DNA from: Tetracentron sinense
Lineage: Eukaryota; Streptophyta; Magnoliopsida; Trochodendrales; Trochodendraceae
Direction: 5' to 3'
Length of the DNA: 64,000 nt
NCBI GenBank assembly: GCA_015143295.1
Contig: JABCRI010001352.1
Coordinates: forward strand, 23,721-87,720
Positions 23,143-33,840 of this stretch are shown here, one piece after another. Position 1 is the first letter of the stretch; each line of letters opens with the position of its first letter. Position numbers and translations under genes: made by a program. The notes below the pieces were generated by a model. The model was not told the origin of the DNA and made no database searches. It saw only the letters and a program-made list of their open reading frames with translations.

Positions 23143-25213
23143 TTAATTATCTATATCATTCATTAATATATCTAATGTATCCAATTCTACTAACTCTAAC
23201 TCCTTTTGTTTAGTTGTACGAATCCAATCTTGGCAACAAACTAAGGCTTCTACAGTGTCGGATTTTAAACAACTTCTAAATTGGTCAAGTACCCTACCTT
23301 CAGTGCTAAAAGTAGACTCAAAAGCTACTATTGTCACTGGAATCGCTAAAATATCACGAGCCATTATTGATAAAATTGGATATTTTTTTGAATTAACTTT
23401 CCACCAAAGTAATATATCTAAATCGTCAGATTTAGATCTTGGCTCTTCCAAATACAAATCTAATTCTGATCTTACTTCTAAATTAGTACTTTGACTCATT
23501 TCTTCTCCAAATCTCAAGAAATCATCATTTCTTCTCTTTGAACTTGTTGCAACAATATTCTCCCTACATGGCTTCAAAACATTAGGGGTACTAAATTTAA
23601 CATTAAGGGCTTTCTCCTTTCGTATCTTCACTATATCACTTTCCTCAAATAACTTTCTCAAAACATATTCTAAATACAATTGTTTGTATTGTGGATCAAA
23701 AAATATAGCAAGCTCAAAAATAGGATTATAATCTTCCCAATATTTATCAAATTTTAGTTTCATTCTTGTAGCTATATCACGGAGCAAAAGATCTTCACCA
23801 TGTATTTTTTCCATTAATTTAATATGCATCTTAACTACTTCTTCCAAAAATAAATGTATAGTTGGATATTTAGTTCCAGAAAATATATTTGTAGCTTCAT
23901 AAAAATTTTGTAAAAGCTCGGAAATAATCTTTGCATGATCCTACTCATCATCTAAAGGATTAGTTTTATAGTTTGAGTCTATTAATTCTAATCGAGTAAA
24001 AACTTCCCTAAATTCTAATGTAGACTCTAGCATACGATAGGTGGAGTTCTATCTCGTTGAAACATCGAGGGGTAACCCCTTAACAGTATTTAATCCTAAT
24101 TCACTAACAATTTCCCGGAATTTATGTGTACGTGATGGATGTTGAATTTTTAATAAATTTTACTGAATCCCGAATATTTTGAATAATCGGGCTTATCAAC
24201 CCATCTTGCACAATAAGGTTGAGGATATGTACAGAACAACGCATATGAAATAACCTACCTTCTAATGGAAGAGCTTCTTTTCTAATAAGATGAGTTTGCA
24301 TAACTCTTACAATACAATCATTTGTACTACAATTGTCTAAAACTAAACTAAATATTTTATCATCAATTTTCCATTTAATAAATTTGATTTAATAGTTTCA
24401 GCTAAAACTACCCCTTAATGGGGTGGATCAACATTAATAAAGTTGATTATTTGTTTCTTAAGGTTCCAATCGGAATCGATATAATGGGCTGTAATAGCCA
24501 TATACCCTAAAGTTTGGTTGGAAGTCCACATATCAGATGTGAGACTAATTCTTGATACATTACTTTCAAAATATTTTAACAGTTTTGATTTTTCTTTTTT
24601 ATAAATTCTCATGCAATCAGACTTGATGGTGTTACGTGACACCATTTTAAATTAGGGTTGTAGTAAGCTACTATAATAAATAAAACCTTCGTGAGAAACT
24701 ATATTAAATATGGATACTCATGTTGAATAATCATTAATGCAAGTGCTTCTCGACACTTGTTTTGGTCAAATTTATGGGCTATAGGACCACTACCTTGTAA
24801 AGATGACCTCAAGAGTGGTTGTTTGGGGTCAAGGTTTGGCCTCTTCTTACAGGTCGATTCTAGGTATCTTTTAATCTGATTGACTCCATTTTTAATAGAA
24901 TTGTCCAGTTCCATGTAAGAATGGTGACATACAGCAACGCGTACATCTATTCTTTTACCATCTTTTCCTTTCCATTTACTACATTTTGGGTGAAATGATC
25001 CCAAATTATTGAAGACTTTTTAGATTTTTTTGGCATGGGTTCAGGATCCTCAGTCTGTGGCTGTGAGGAAGAGGGTGATGGATGAAGAGGGTCATCGGAA
25101 TGTGTTATGTTTTCCCCTCCAATTTCTATAATTCTAGGGTCCTCCGGTTGAACACCTATTGATGACTCAACTAAAGGAGAACTCGCATTACTACTAACAC
25201 CAGGAGTCGACAT
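23143..25213 (-). pseudogene. hAT transposase
   Basis: Domains run N to C from high to low coordinates. A Ser/Pro/Glu-rich N-terminus (25,213) is followed by a BED-type zinc finger beginning S-I-I-W-D-H-F-T and ending near I-K-R-Y-L-E, where Tyr replaces a usual metal-binding His. The RNase H-like core has S-L-T-S-D-M-W-T-S (first Asp, about 24,535) and L-D-N-C-S-T-N-D (second Asp, about 24,335), then C-S-V-H-I-L-N-L. The DUF4413-like helix-rich part (about 23,850-23,640) follows. The C-terminal dimerisation domain has L-L-W-W-K-V-N, M-A-R-D-I-L-A-I-P-V and V-E-A-L-V-C. Frame changes near 24,990, 24,680, 24,400, 24,150 and stops near 24,050 and 23,945 show it is dead. The family's product cuts and pastes the element by its inverted ends. 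Confidence 0.9.
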
Positions 25214-25229
25214 TTTATTCTAGTAAAAC

Positions 25230-26100
25230 AGAATCTAATGGGGTATAATCAATAAACAGATTCTAACAGATAATAATCAAAAAAAATTTCTAATCAAATA
25301 ATAAGATCAGAATAGAAACTCAACAATTAGAATGCAAATTTCTAATCAAAAAAAATTTCTAATCAAATAATAAGATCAGAATAGAAACTCAACAATTAGA
25401 ATGCATATTTCTAATCAAAAAAAGAGTCGACATTTTATCTTAGTAAACACAGAATCTAATCAACAATATCATAATCTAATAAAAAAAGTAATTTAATAGG
25501 GTAAATAAACAGATTCTAACAAATAATAATCAAAAACAATTTCTAATCAAATAATAAGATCAGAATAGAAACTCAACAATTAGAATGCATATTTCTAATC
25601 AAAAAAAGAGTCGACATTTTATCCTAGTAAAACAGAATCCAACCAACAATATCAGAATCTAATAAAAAATTAATCTATACCATAAACAGATTCTAACAGA
25701 TAATAATCAAAAACAATTTCTAATCAAATAATAAGATCAGAATAGAAACTCAACAATTAGAATGCAAATTTCTAATCAAAAAAAATTTCTAATCAAATAA
25801 TAAGATCAAAATAGAAACTCAACAATTAGAATGCATATTTCTAATCAAAAAAATTTCTAATCAATTGCTAATCAGATACCTGTATAAAAAAAACAGTATT
25901 AATAGCTAATCAGATACCAATATTACAAATACAATTATCAGATCAGAATTGAAACTCAATAATTAAAATGCAAATTTCTAATCAAAAAAATTTCTAATTA
26001 ATTGCTAATCAGATACTAGTATCAAAAAACAATATTGATAGCTAATCAAATGCCAGTATTACTAATACGATTATCAGATCAGAATAGAAACTCAACAACC
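25230..26100. repeat. A/T-rich subterminal direct repeats of the hAT element
   Basis: The word ttctaatcaaataataagatc plus cagaatagaaactcaac recurs at about 25,287, 25,357, 25,540, 25,718 and 25,787, with a decayed copy around 25,930-26,060. A larger unit (with gagtcgacattttat) repeats at about 25,425 and 25,607 and echoes the transposase start region at 25,205. Such arrays between transposase and terminus are common transposase-binding or promoter regions in hAT elements; that role is inferred. Confidence 0.8.
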
Positions 26101-26110
26101 AAACAGTAAG

Positions 26111-26358
26111 GGTTTGGTGATTATCTGAGGCTCTAAGGAGGTTAAGGTTAGGGTTACTGGATTAGGGACTTAGGGTTTTAGAAATTCAGGGGTTAGGGTT
26201 TTAAGAGGTTTTGGTTTTACGGGGTTAGGGTTAGGGTTTGGTGACTATCTGAGGTTCTGAGGAGGTTAAGGTTAGGGTTACTGGATTAGGGATTTAGGGT
26301 TTTAGAAATTCAGGGGTTAGGGTTTTAAGGGGTTTTGGTTTTACGGGGTTACTGGTTA
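26111..26358. repeat. Two 124-bp tandem units rich in ttaggg
   Basis: ggtttggtga starts the two units at 26,111 and 26,235. Both hold several gttaggg and ttagggttt words in plus orientation but not a uniform telomeric array. They differ at about six positions. They lie inside the hAT element, just beyond its direct repeats. Confidence 0.85.
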
Positions 26359-27396
26359 GGACTGTAGGAGAGTGGTGGACTGTAGGAGAGTGGTTTTATG
26401 GGATTAGGGTTTTACAAGGTTATCTCTATCTGAACAAAAAAAATTTTTGAAACGTGCACCATATCCCGTAGGCCGTAGGACTGCAGGAGAGTGGTGGACT
26501 GATGGTGGCTGTGAGCTCGAGCTTGAACTTGAGCTTGATTTGAGAGCAATCGGCAACGACAGAGCACCAATCGATAGTTTGAGAGAGAGAGAAGAGCAAA
26601 GAACCACTGCACCAGGCGATAGCTTGAGAGAGATAGCAGAGCAGAGCACCAAGCGTCAGGCGATGATCTCACCGTGAGAGAGGAAGAGATTGAAGAGGTT
26701 AGAGGCTCAGGCAAAGCTGCGAAGCTGCGAAGAGTAGAGACGAAGGAAAGAGGCGATTTTGATTTGAAACTCGTATGTGAATAGTGTTAGGGTTAGGTTA
26801 TAAGATTTTATTTATACTGGTCATTAGTTAGGTAATTACGAAATTGACCCTATTTTCGTAACGTTAATAAAACGTTAATGGGGGCATATTAGTCAATTTT
26901 TGAATTTAATGGTTATTAATAATAATAACTATTATTATTAATATTTGAGGGACGGGTCGGGCATGGACGGGCCCGGCAGGGGGGAGCCCCCTACAATTGA
27001 AGGGCTGCTTGGAATTGGGCCCTGCCCGGCCCAAGGGCTGGAAGAGGGCAGGGCTTTGGCGGGTTTGGACGGGCCGGGCAGGGCCGGGTACCCTTCGACA
27101 CGGGCCTTTTTGACAGGCCTACTGGTCATTTAGCAGTCTTCATAATTTTATGAGTTAAATTATTGAATAAATGTACTTAAAATATTGTGTAAATCATAGG
27201 AGAAATCAATGCACTAAAATATTGCATCTCAAAACTCATTTAATTCATTCGATTTAGTGAATTTATGAAAAAAAAAAAAAAAAAAAACAGCGCCGGCGGT
27301 CGATTGCCCACCGCCGGAGATCAATCGCCTAAAACACCGTTTTGGTGGTGGGTTTACGCGTTTTCGTGGGTTTTGAGTCCCTAAGGCTCCCAATGT

Positions 27397-27404
27397 TATA
27401 AATA
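27397..27404 (+). promoter_or_regulatory. TATA box of the plus-strand LTR
   Basis: tataaata in a G/C-containing context (caatgt-tataaata-acccc). It is followed 80-150 bp later by a purine-rich leader, as in retrotransposon LTR promoters. Confidence 0.5.
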
Positions 27405-27693
27405 ACCCCCTTTATACCCGTGGGTTAGGTTTTCTAAGGCCTTCTAAACCTAAAAGAGATAAAATGGAGAGTTTTTGAGAGATCAAAAAGAGAGGAATTG
27501 TAGGAGTTCAAAGATTCGGTCAGAGAAAGGGGAAAGAGGCATGAAGATCAAGGTAGAACCCTATTCGCAAACGATAGATCGTAGGGAGACGATCAAGTGA
27601 GGTAAATAATAGATCTAGTATTCAATATTTTGAATAATTAACTTAAGAGAATGAATTAAAAGGAGAAAACCTAAGTAAGAAGGTAGGAATGAG

Positions 27694-28050
27694 TAGGATG
27701 TGAAGAATCTCTTGATGTTATCGTTTTATGATACTTTGATGGTTAAAAATAGGATGCGAATAACCTATTTGTGATATCGTTTTTATGATTTCTTGATGGT
27801 TAAATTAGGATGTGAAGAACCCATTTATTATATCGTTTTATTACTCTTTGATGGTTAAATTAGGATGTGAAGAACCTATTTATGACATAGTTTTATTATT
27901 ATTTGACGGTTAAAATAGGATGTGAAGAACCCATTTATGATATCGTTTTATTATTCATTGATTGTTAAAATAGGATGTGAAGAACCATTGATGAGATTGT
28001 TTAATATTATTGAATCGTTAAGGTAGGATGTGAAGAACTATGTATAATTA
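27694..28050 (+). repeat. Seven 55-bp tandem units
   Basis: taggatgtgaaga-type unit starts are at 27,694, 27,750, 27,806, 27,861, 27,916, 27,971 and 28,024. The period is 56, 56, 55, 55, 55 and 53 bp. Each contains atatcgtttta and gatggttaaa. The last is truncated. The array lies downstream of the LTR's TATA box. Confidence 0.9.
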
Positions 28051-30019
28051 ATTGTGATTCAACAAGGGGATTGGGAAGGTTAAAATCAAAGTATGTGGAT
28101 TTATGATGAGAAAGGGATGATGGATAAAATTGAATGGAAGATTTAATTGTGATATTGTATTGACACGTGAGTTTAATTTTATGTTTAAAATTCATGAAAA
28201 TTATCATTGATGAAGAATATTATAATTAGGATGTTAATCTTAATTAAAACAAAAATGAGACTTTGAGATGTAAATTAGCTCGTGAATATTATCAATATTT
28301 GAATGACATCTGTAAAAGGTTGATTGTTGTATTATAGGAAATATGAAAGGTTGTATGTTTCTATATTCTTAATACATGATATACCTTTGGGTAAACGAAC
28401 CTCTGATGAAAGTCAGGCTTGCCTAGGCCTGGTTAACATAGTGGTATGGAACGCTATGGTGAGATGTCCTATGGCCCTTGACGGTTAGTCTTAGGTGCAA
28501 TTTAAACAAGAGGTATATCATTGTGCACTCACAAATGAAAAATATGCAAAAGTATGAATAAAGAATTAAAGACATTAATGAAATGATAAGTGAGACCAAA
28601 AGTAAAGTAAGAAAAGTATGAAAGTAAGAAAGAAAAACACACAAAAGCGATAATATATGTTGTGTTGTGCACCACCGGATACCATCAGAAATGGTGAGAT
28701 ATATGCCAAAGTAAGTAAGCCGTTGTACCAGAAAATGTACTAAGCCGTCCGTACCGGATAATGTACAAAGGTTGGTATCTCGGTAAAGTAAAGTATAGTA
28801 ACCCCTTTCCTTATACAGTAAAACGGTATTTTAAGTTATTACAAATGCATGTGAATGAGTATTGATGAAATGATAATGTATGAAATATGAAAAGTAAGAA
28901 AAAGAAGAAAAGTAAGAAAAGAAAGAAATTGGCACTGTGTACATGTTTATTTTCCGCACTCTGATTTTTATGTAAACTGATGTACGAAGTGATGAAAGGC
29001 ATGCGAAATATTATTCGTTATATTCTTTATTATGCTCTGTTATATACGCAGGGTAATTCGTTACTCAGCCGATGAATTTTTTGACATTTATGTGCCCGGA
29101 CCTTGGGAGGAAGAGGAGTACATCGAGGAACCCGAAGGTGACTATCCCGAGGAAGAAAGGGATCTCGATCGATGGCTCTATTATTGAAGTTGTTGTGTGG
29201 TTATTAAATTTCGGAAGACTTTAATTTGATAGAGACACATGTTAGATAGTCTTTTATGTTTATGATCCGGATGGGTGACCAGGATTTATTACTTTTCATT
29301 GCATTATGGAGTTTGGATGTTTTTAGTTGATGGTTTAATTGAAGAAAAATTTTTATATCCATATTTTAGTATGCCTTAATTGCTTCTAACATGATGATTA
29401 TTAAGTGAGTCATGTGCCAAGATCTCACTTCCTCTTAGGTGGGGTTTTGGGGTGTGACATCTGGGGTCTTGCAAAGCCCACTCTTATGGGAATAATGGGA
29501 TTAGCGGTATTATTTATACCGTCAATGTCATTGTTTTCCAAAATAGTAGCTTTGCATCCAAAAGGGGGATCATGGAGGATGATCAAAGGGTTTCTTAGAC
29601 CCCTGGGATGTTCAGGGACCTGACATAGGTCCTGGGCCTGGTCTGGATTGGGCCCACAATGACCATTTTAGCAAAGATCAAAGAATCCCCGAATGTCGGT
29701 AATTTCAGTACCGACATTCTAGGCAGTTTCAGTTTTAGAGCAATTTAACCCTAGTTAAGGGAGTTTACGCAGCCTGAGATGATCAGGGGAGACTAGAGGG
29801 GACTTGAGAAACCAGGTCTAAGCCATGGACTAGATCAAGGGCCTGAGATATGGGGTCTATGGCTACTGAAGTGGGGGATGCCCAGAATAGCGGTACGGTG
29901 TTTACCACCATTTTAGAATTCCTCCAAAAATGTGATTTTCCCTTCTAGACAGGGACCAAGGCAACTTCAAGGGCTTCCCTATGATGCCAAGGTGCTCTAA
30001 AATCTTCATGGGGTCCAGG

Positions 30020-30185
30020 AGAGTAGATTGATGCACTCTAGATCAAACCAAGATTAAAAAAAAAAGGATTTTATCCCCTTGAGAGGGTCCCCGTGCCTAG
30101 GAGAGTAGATTCTATGCACTCTAGATCAAACCAAGATAAAAAAAAAAGATTTTATCCCCTTGAGAGTGTCCCCATGCCTAAGAGG
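30020..30185. repeat. Two 85-bp tandem units in the long LTR
   Basis: gcactctagatcaaaccaag followed by an A-run and gattttatccccttgagag occurs at 30,034 and 30,117. The copies differ mainly in the length of the A-run. Confidence 0.85.
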
Positions 30186-30501
30186 AAGGCAAGGGGACCT
30201 CTGTCCTTGGGTTTGCAACACAACAAAGGTCCCCTAGATTAGGATTAGAGGGCTCACAAATGCTCAACAGAAAAAAAAAAAAAAAAAATGGGGAGGGGAG
30301 TCCTACCCTCTGTGTTCCGAGCTCCAATAGTGGTGAAAGTAGAGAGGCCCTTTTCAGTGAGGGTAGCCCAAGCTAACCCTCAACTCTCACACTTAGGATC
30401 AACTTTTGGATTGGGCAGAGGTTGGCCTAGTGCAGGAGCATAGCTTTCTCATAATTTTTCTGAGGATTTTCAAATTGGAGAAGAAGGCTTGAGTGGGAGG
30501 G

Positions 30502-30509
30502 TATTTATA
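30502..30509 (-). promoter_or_regulatory. TATA box of the minus-strand long LTR
   Basis: tatttata on plus reads tataaata on minus, inside ccaagccTATAAATAccctcc. The plus-strand LTR of the same family has ctcTATAAATAcaat at the matching place (35,495), which supports a real conserved promoter. Confidence 0.55.
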
Positions 30510-30902
30510 GGCTTGGGGGAGACCTGGGGTAGTTTAGGGATTTGAAGGAGGGTGAGGGACATAATAGAGGCATAACAGGTGGTTCAAGGGAGGTGCCAGA
30601 CCAGTTATGCGCATTCTCCAGGAATGACAGTAATTCCAGTACCGCCATTCCTCTAAAAGAAGAGAAAGATGATGGTGGTAAAGGAATTACTCGATAAAGG
30701 AATTACCGCCATTTAGGGACTTTTGCTTAAACTGGCCCAGACCACTTGCTTTTGGTCTAGGTCACTGTAGCTTTTACCAAAATGGGAATTTTCGGTAATG
30801 TTATCATCGACATTTCAGAAAATTTCAAATTTTGGATTTGGGGGCCCATGTTTAGGCCCACAGGGTGGTCTGCGGGCCCATGTTTGGGCCCACAGGGTGG
30901 TC

Positions 30903-31796
30903 TGCTAGGGGTTTTTGGCCTTGAGGCCTAGAATTGGGCCTTGGGCCATGGATCATAGCTTGAGGGTTTACTAGGGCTCGGCTAAAACTAGGTTAGGCTA
31001 GGGCTAGCTAGGGTTAAGTTTAGGGCTTGGTTTAAGGATTAGGGTTAAGTCCTAGGGCTAGGGTTTGGCCTAGGGTGAGGATAGATTCTAAGTCTGCTAG
31101 GGGTTTTTGGCCTTGAGGCCTGGAATTGGGCCTTGGGCCCATGGGTCCTAGCTTGAGGGTTTACTAGGGTTCGGCTAGGGCTAGGTTAGGCTAGGACTAG
31201 CTAGGGAGTATAGGGCTTGGTTTAAGGATTAGGGTTAGGTACTAGGGCTAGGGTTTGAACTAGGGTGGAGCCTAGGGTTAGACCTAGGGTGAGGGTATAG
31301 TCTAAGGTTTGGCCTAGGGTGAAGGTAGAGTCTAGGGCTGGACCTAGGGCTAAGGGCAGGTTAACCATGGTTAATCCCTTCATTCTTACATAATTCATTA
31401 AAAGAACCCCCACATAATTTCGGCTAAGGCTAGGTTAGGCTAGGGTTATCTAGGGTTGAGTCTAGGGCTTGGTTTAAGGATTAGGGTTAGGTCCTAGGGC
31501 TAGGGTTTGGCCTAGGGTGAGGGTAGAGTTTAGGGCTGCTAGGGGTTTTTGGCCTTGGGCTTATGGGTCCTAGCTTGAGGGTTTACTAAGGTTTGGCTAG
31601 GGCTAGGTTAGCCTAGGACTATCTAGGGTTGAGTATAGGGCTTGGTTTAAGGATTAGGGTTAGGTCCTAGGGCTAGGGTTTAAACTGGGGTTAGGCCTAC
31701 AGTTAGACCTAGGGTGAGGGTTAGTCTAGGGTTTGGCCTAGGGTGAGGGTAGAGTCTAGGGCTGGACCTAGGGCTAAGGGCAGGTTAACCATGGTT
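30903..31796. repeat. cctaggg-rich tandem array with an embedded copia fragment
   Basis: Three to four units begin with gctaggggtttttggcctt (about 30,903, 31,097 and 31,537). Each contains many ctagggttagg words and ends ggttaaccatggttaa. Unit two ends with 46 bp (31,377-31,422) of copia integrase sequence before the next unit starts; the true continuation of copia begins near 31,797. Tandem duplication therefore crossed the LTR/copia junction. Confidence 0.8.
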
Positions 31797-32300
31797 AAGA
31801 AGGGGTATAAAAAATCTTACATAATTCATTAAAAGAACCCCCACATAATTTATGCCATTGTCAATTCTCAAGCGCTTAATCTTTTTGCCTGTCTGTTTCT
31901 CGGTCAATGCCTTCCATTGCTTGAACTTCACAAAAGCCTCATTCTTGTGCTTCAAGATAAATATTCTGACCTTCCTTGAATAATCATCCATAAATGTCAA
32001 CATATATCTGCCACCACCTAGAGAGGGGACACGAAAGGGACTCCAAATATCATAATTGATATAGTCCACAGTGCCCTTGGTTCTGTGAATAGCCGTACTG
32101 AACTTGACTCTGCACTATTTTCCAAAAACACAATGCTCACAAAATCTAGCTTCTCTGTCTTCTGACTATAGAGCATATCATGTTTGCTCGACAGTGTCAT
32201 AGCTCTCTCTCACTCATATGCCCCAACTGAATATGATGACGATATAGCAGCATCACCTATGAATGTATTGCCCTGCAAGTCTACAACACATAGATGCAAT
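31797..32300 (-). pseudogene. Copia integrase, N-terminal and core part
   Basis: The core reads D-Y-I-N-Y-D-I-W-S-P-F-R-V-P-S and T-F-M-D-D-Y-S-R-K (catalytic Asp region), then R-L-R-I-D-N-G (second Asp, about 31,865) before the insertion. The start of the domain (about 32,090-32,240) is in another frame and includes His and Cys residues of the zinc-binding region. Integrase would join the cDNA to host DNA. Only after removing the insertion and several frame breaks would it join the part at 21,465-21,982. Confidence 0.85.
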
Positions 32301-32394
32301 TCTTCAAATGTCCCATTACAACAAGAGTACCTCCCTTGCAAATCCTTATAACTCCACCATCAGCCTTATAGCTACAACCATTGGAATTAATCAT

Positions 32395-32640
32395 AACCAA
32401 AAAAGTAAGTTTTCTTCAACTCTGGAACGTGCCTAACATTAGTTAAAGTTCTCACAACTCCATCATGCATCTTGATTCAAATTGAGCCTATCCCAACAAC
32501 CTTATATGCTACATCATTCCCCTTCAAGACTCTACCACCATCATTAGACCTATAAGTAGTAAACCAGTCCCTATTAGGACAGATATGGTAGGAACAACCC
32601 GAATCTAGAATCCACTCACCACATGAGCTACCAACAGTAA
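32395..32640 (-). pseudogene. Copia protease and pre-integrase region
   Basis: The minus strand reads W-I-L-D-S-G-C-S-Y-H-I, with the copia-type active site D-S-G, then C-P-N-R-D-W-F and a G-x-G-x-I-like strand interrupted by a stop near 32,478. This aspartic protease would cut the gag-pol polyprotein. Confidence 0.8.
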
Positions 32641-32708
32641 TTGTGAGTATATCCTCACAATCCTCTGTAAATCCAGCAACATTCTCTGAATTATCCTTTC
32701 CTTTCCAC

Positions 32709-32954
32709 TTATGCTCTAGAGTCTTTCCTAAAATGTCCTTCCTTGTGACAATGAAAACACTTCATTTTTCTAGGTTTTGATTTTGATCTAGACCAGCCTC
32801 TACTACTAGAAGCCTTCTCCTGTGTTCTCCCTCTTATAAACAAACCTTCACCCGAGCGCTCTACACTACTTTTAGACACCCTTTTCTTCAACTCCTTAGA
32901 GTTTAGGGCTGCCCTAACATCCTCCATGGAGAGAGTATCTCTTCCATACATCAT
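32709..32954 (-). pseudogene. Copia gag zinc knuckle
   Basis: A basic Ser/Arg/Lys-rich segment leads to [13 protein letters not shown] at about 32,720-32,765. The fourth ligand expected in a CCHC knuckle is lost: after K-D the frame reads S-R-A and stops, which a one-base shift would explain. In intact elements the knuckle binds the packaged RNA. Confidence 0.85.
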
Positions 32955-32969
32955 AGTGTCAACAAAGTG

Positions 32970-33560
32970 CTCAAAGATGCCACCTATATCGTTCTCGACA
33001 ACGAGAAATGTTAAGAGTCGTGAGAGATCCCCATTGCTGGCGAAAGAAAGGCTAATAGAAAGTTCGATCCTATTCTCTAACCTTCCAATTGGTCATAGTC
33101 TGCCAAGAGGGCACCTTGACCTAAGCATTGCTTGGTCCTCATCATCAATTTTAACATCTATATTACTCAAATCCGAAATAATTTTATTGAATTCATCAAG
33201 GTGGTCTTTAATAAGCATACTGTCGTGACTCTGGAGTTTATACAATCGCTTCTTTAGATACAAGCAATTTGTGAGAGATTTTGTCATGTACAAACTCTCC
33301 AACTTGAGCCACAATCCCACCACCGTTTCTTCTTCCGCAACTTCTCGCAAAACTTCATTACTCAAGCACAACAAAATTGCACTGTGCGCCTTCTCTATCA
33401 GTTCATCCTTCTCATTATCCACCATCGCTGCAGGCAAAGCATCTTTGCCCTTCATTGCTTTCGTCAATCCTTGTTGCACGAGCACAACTTTCATCTTTAC
33501 TCGCCAAAGACTGAAATCATTCCTCCCATCATACCAATTTGTTATAACCAGTTCGACAAA
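32970..33560 (-). pseudogene. Copia gag, N-terminal part
   Basis: Starting right after the LTR the frame reads I-T-N-W-Y-D-G-R-N-D-F-S-L-W-R-V-K-M-K, the usual beginning of Tnt1-type gag. It then gives C-L-S-N-E-V-L-R and L-W-x-K-L-E-S-L-Y-M-T-K-S, and breaks near 33,100. The 188-residue ORF from 33,659 begins inside the LTR, so its first 35 residues are not gag. Confidence 0.9.
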
Positions 33561-33840
33561 TCTAGAGAAATAGGAAAAAGAGATGCAAGCAATCACACAA
33601 TGAATACAACAATTTACGTGGTTCGACAAGATGCCTACGTCTAAGGAAGGAAACGACAAGAAGATCCACTAAAAACTAGGGATATTACAGTGGGTATAAG
33701 ATCTCTCAAACCCTCACAGTCGCACGACCACCACTCGAGCGGCCTAAAGCTCCGCTCGAGCGGTTTACAACAGGGAACAGAACAACCAAACATGTCGACC
33801 ACCGCTCGAGCAGCCACAGGCCCCACTCGAGCGGTCAACA
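33551..33840 (-). repeat. Copia 5' LTR (high-coordinate copy)
   Basis: It matches 19,353-19,700 from gttcgacaaatctagag to gcggtcaaca. Its inner terminus is altered (ccagttcgac instead of tgtggttcgac), and the next minus-strand bases, tggttataaca, could be a decayed tRNA-Met primer site. It holds ccgctcgagcgg at 33,752-33,763 and three variants. The 26 bases 33,841-33,866 belong neither to the other LTR nor to the host copies. Confidence 0.8.

Larger units (their letters stand above)
22754..27121 (-). mobile_element. hAT transposon (Ac-like), degenerate
   Basis: Terminal inverted repeats are tagggctgtcaaa at the left and tttttgacaggccta at the right, each with C/G-rich subterminal DNA. Flanks ctggtctg (22,746-22,753) and ctggtcat (27,122-27,129) are an imperfect 8-bp target duplication (6 of 8), the hAT length. 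The 4368-bp element holds one minus-strand transposase gene, A/T-rich direct repeats (25,230-26,100) and a ttaggg-rich duplication (26,111-26,358) in the presumed promoter side. It lies inside the long LTR, so it is younger than that LTR. Confidence 0.9.
27130..29459 (+). mobile_element. Plus-strand LTR (gypsy-type), probably solo
   Basis: The right end, ggggttttggggtgtgaca, is a common terminus of plant gypsy LTRs. A TATA-like box (27,397-27,404) followed by A/G-rich leader sequence fits a U3/R junction. The interior has seven 55-bp tandem units and no gag-pol. The left end is not resolved: DNA between the hAT duplication (27,129) and 27,260 could belong to either layer, and I found no clear tg start or matching 5-bp duplication for the tctgg that follows the right end. 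Confidence 0.5.
21983..31796 (-). mobile_element. Minus-strand long LTR (probable Tat/Ogre-group solo LTR), interrupted
   Basis: The low-coordinate end, tgagcgcggattttactc, followed by gagttcgccacctattcattc, is the reverse complement of the 3' end of the solo LTR at 34,787-37,112 (ggtggcgactctc). The body shares taggcaccccgg and the grouped ttaaccatggttaa words. A TATA-like box on the minus strand at 30,502-30,509 is placed like the one in the plus-strand copy. Host continuity is broken by the hAT element (22,754-27,121) and by an LTR ending at 29,459. The high-coordinate part is a degenerate cctaggg-rich tandem array (30,900-31,790). No internal coding region is present, so solo LTR is the simplest reading. 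The exact high end is unclear. Confidence 0.65.
19353..33840 (-). mobile_element. Ty1/copia retrotransposon (Tork/Tnt1-like), broken by nested insertions
   Basis: Minus-strand order from high to low coordinates is: LTR, gag, zinc knuckle, protease, integrase, [insertion 21,983 to about 31,800], integrase tail, reverse transcriptase, RNase H, LTR. Integrase before reverse transcriptase defines copia rather than gypsy. The gag start (N-W-Y-D-G-R-N-D-F-S-L-W) and the RT motifs fit the Tork/Tnt1 group. Without the insertion the element would be about 4.6 kb, normal for copia. All domains carry frame breaks or stops, so it is not autonomous. It is inserted in host array DNA whose sequence is present on both sides (see findings). 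Confidence 0.9.

Noticed and set aside
26111..26358. Interstitial telomere
   Set aside because: ttaggg words are present, but the tract is a two-unit duplication of mixed sequence inside a transposon, not a run of plant (tttaggg)n.
26404..26714. Overlapping ORFs of 76-100 residues on both strands
   Set aside because: They lie in a repeated gagagcaccaatcgatagtt-type low-complexity stretch of the hAT element's end; no frame is favoured.
26938..27133. Pro/Gly-rich ORFs on both strands
   Set aside because: They are an effect of the G/C-rich subterminal repeats of the hAT element.
27130..27300. Poly-A tail of a retroposon at 27,269-27,288
   Set aside because: The run of A is followed directly by G/C-rich sequence, with no target duplication or retroposon body upstream; a simple A-run inside the LTR layer explains it.
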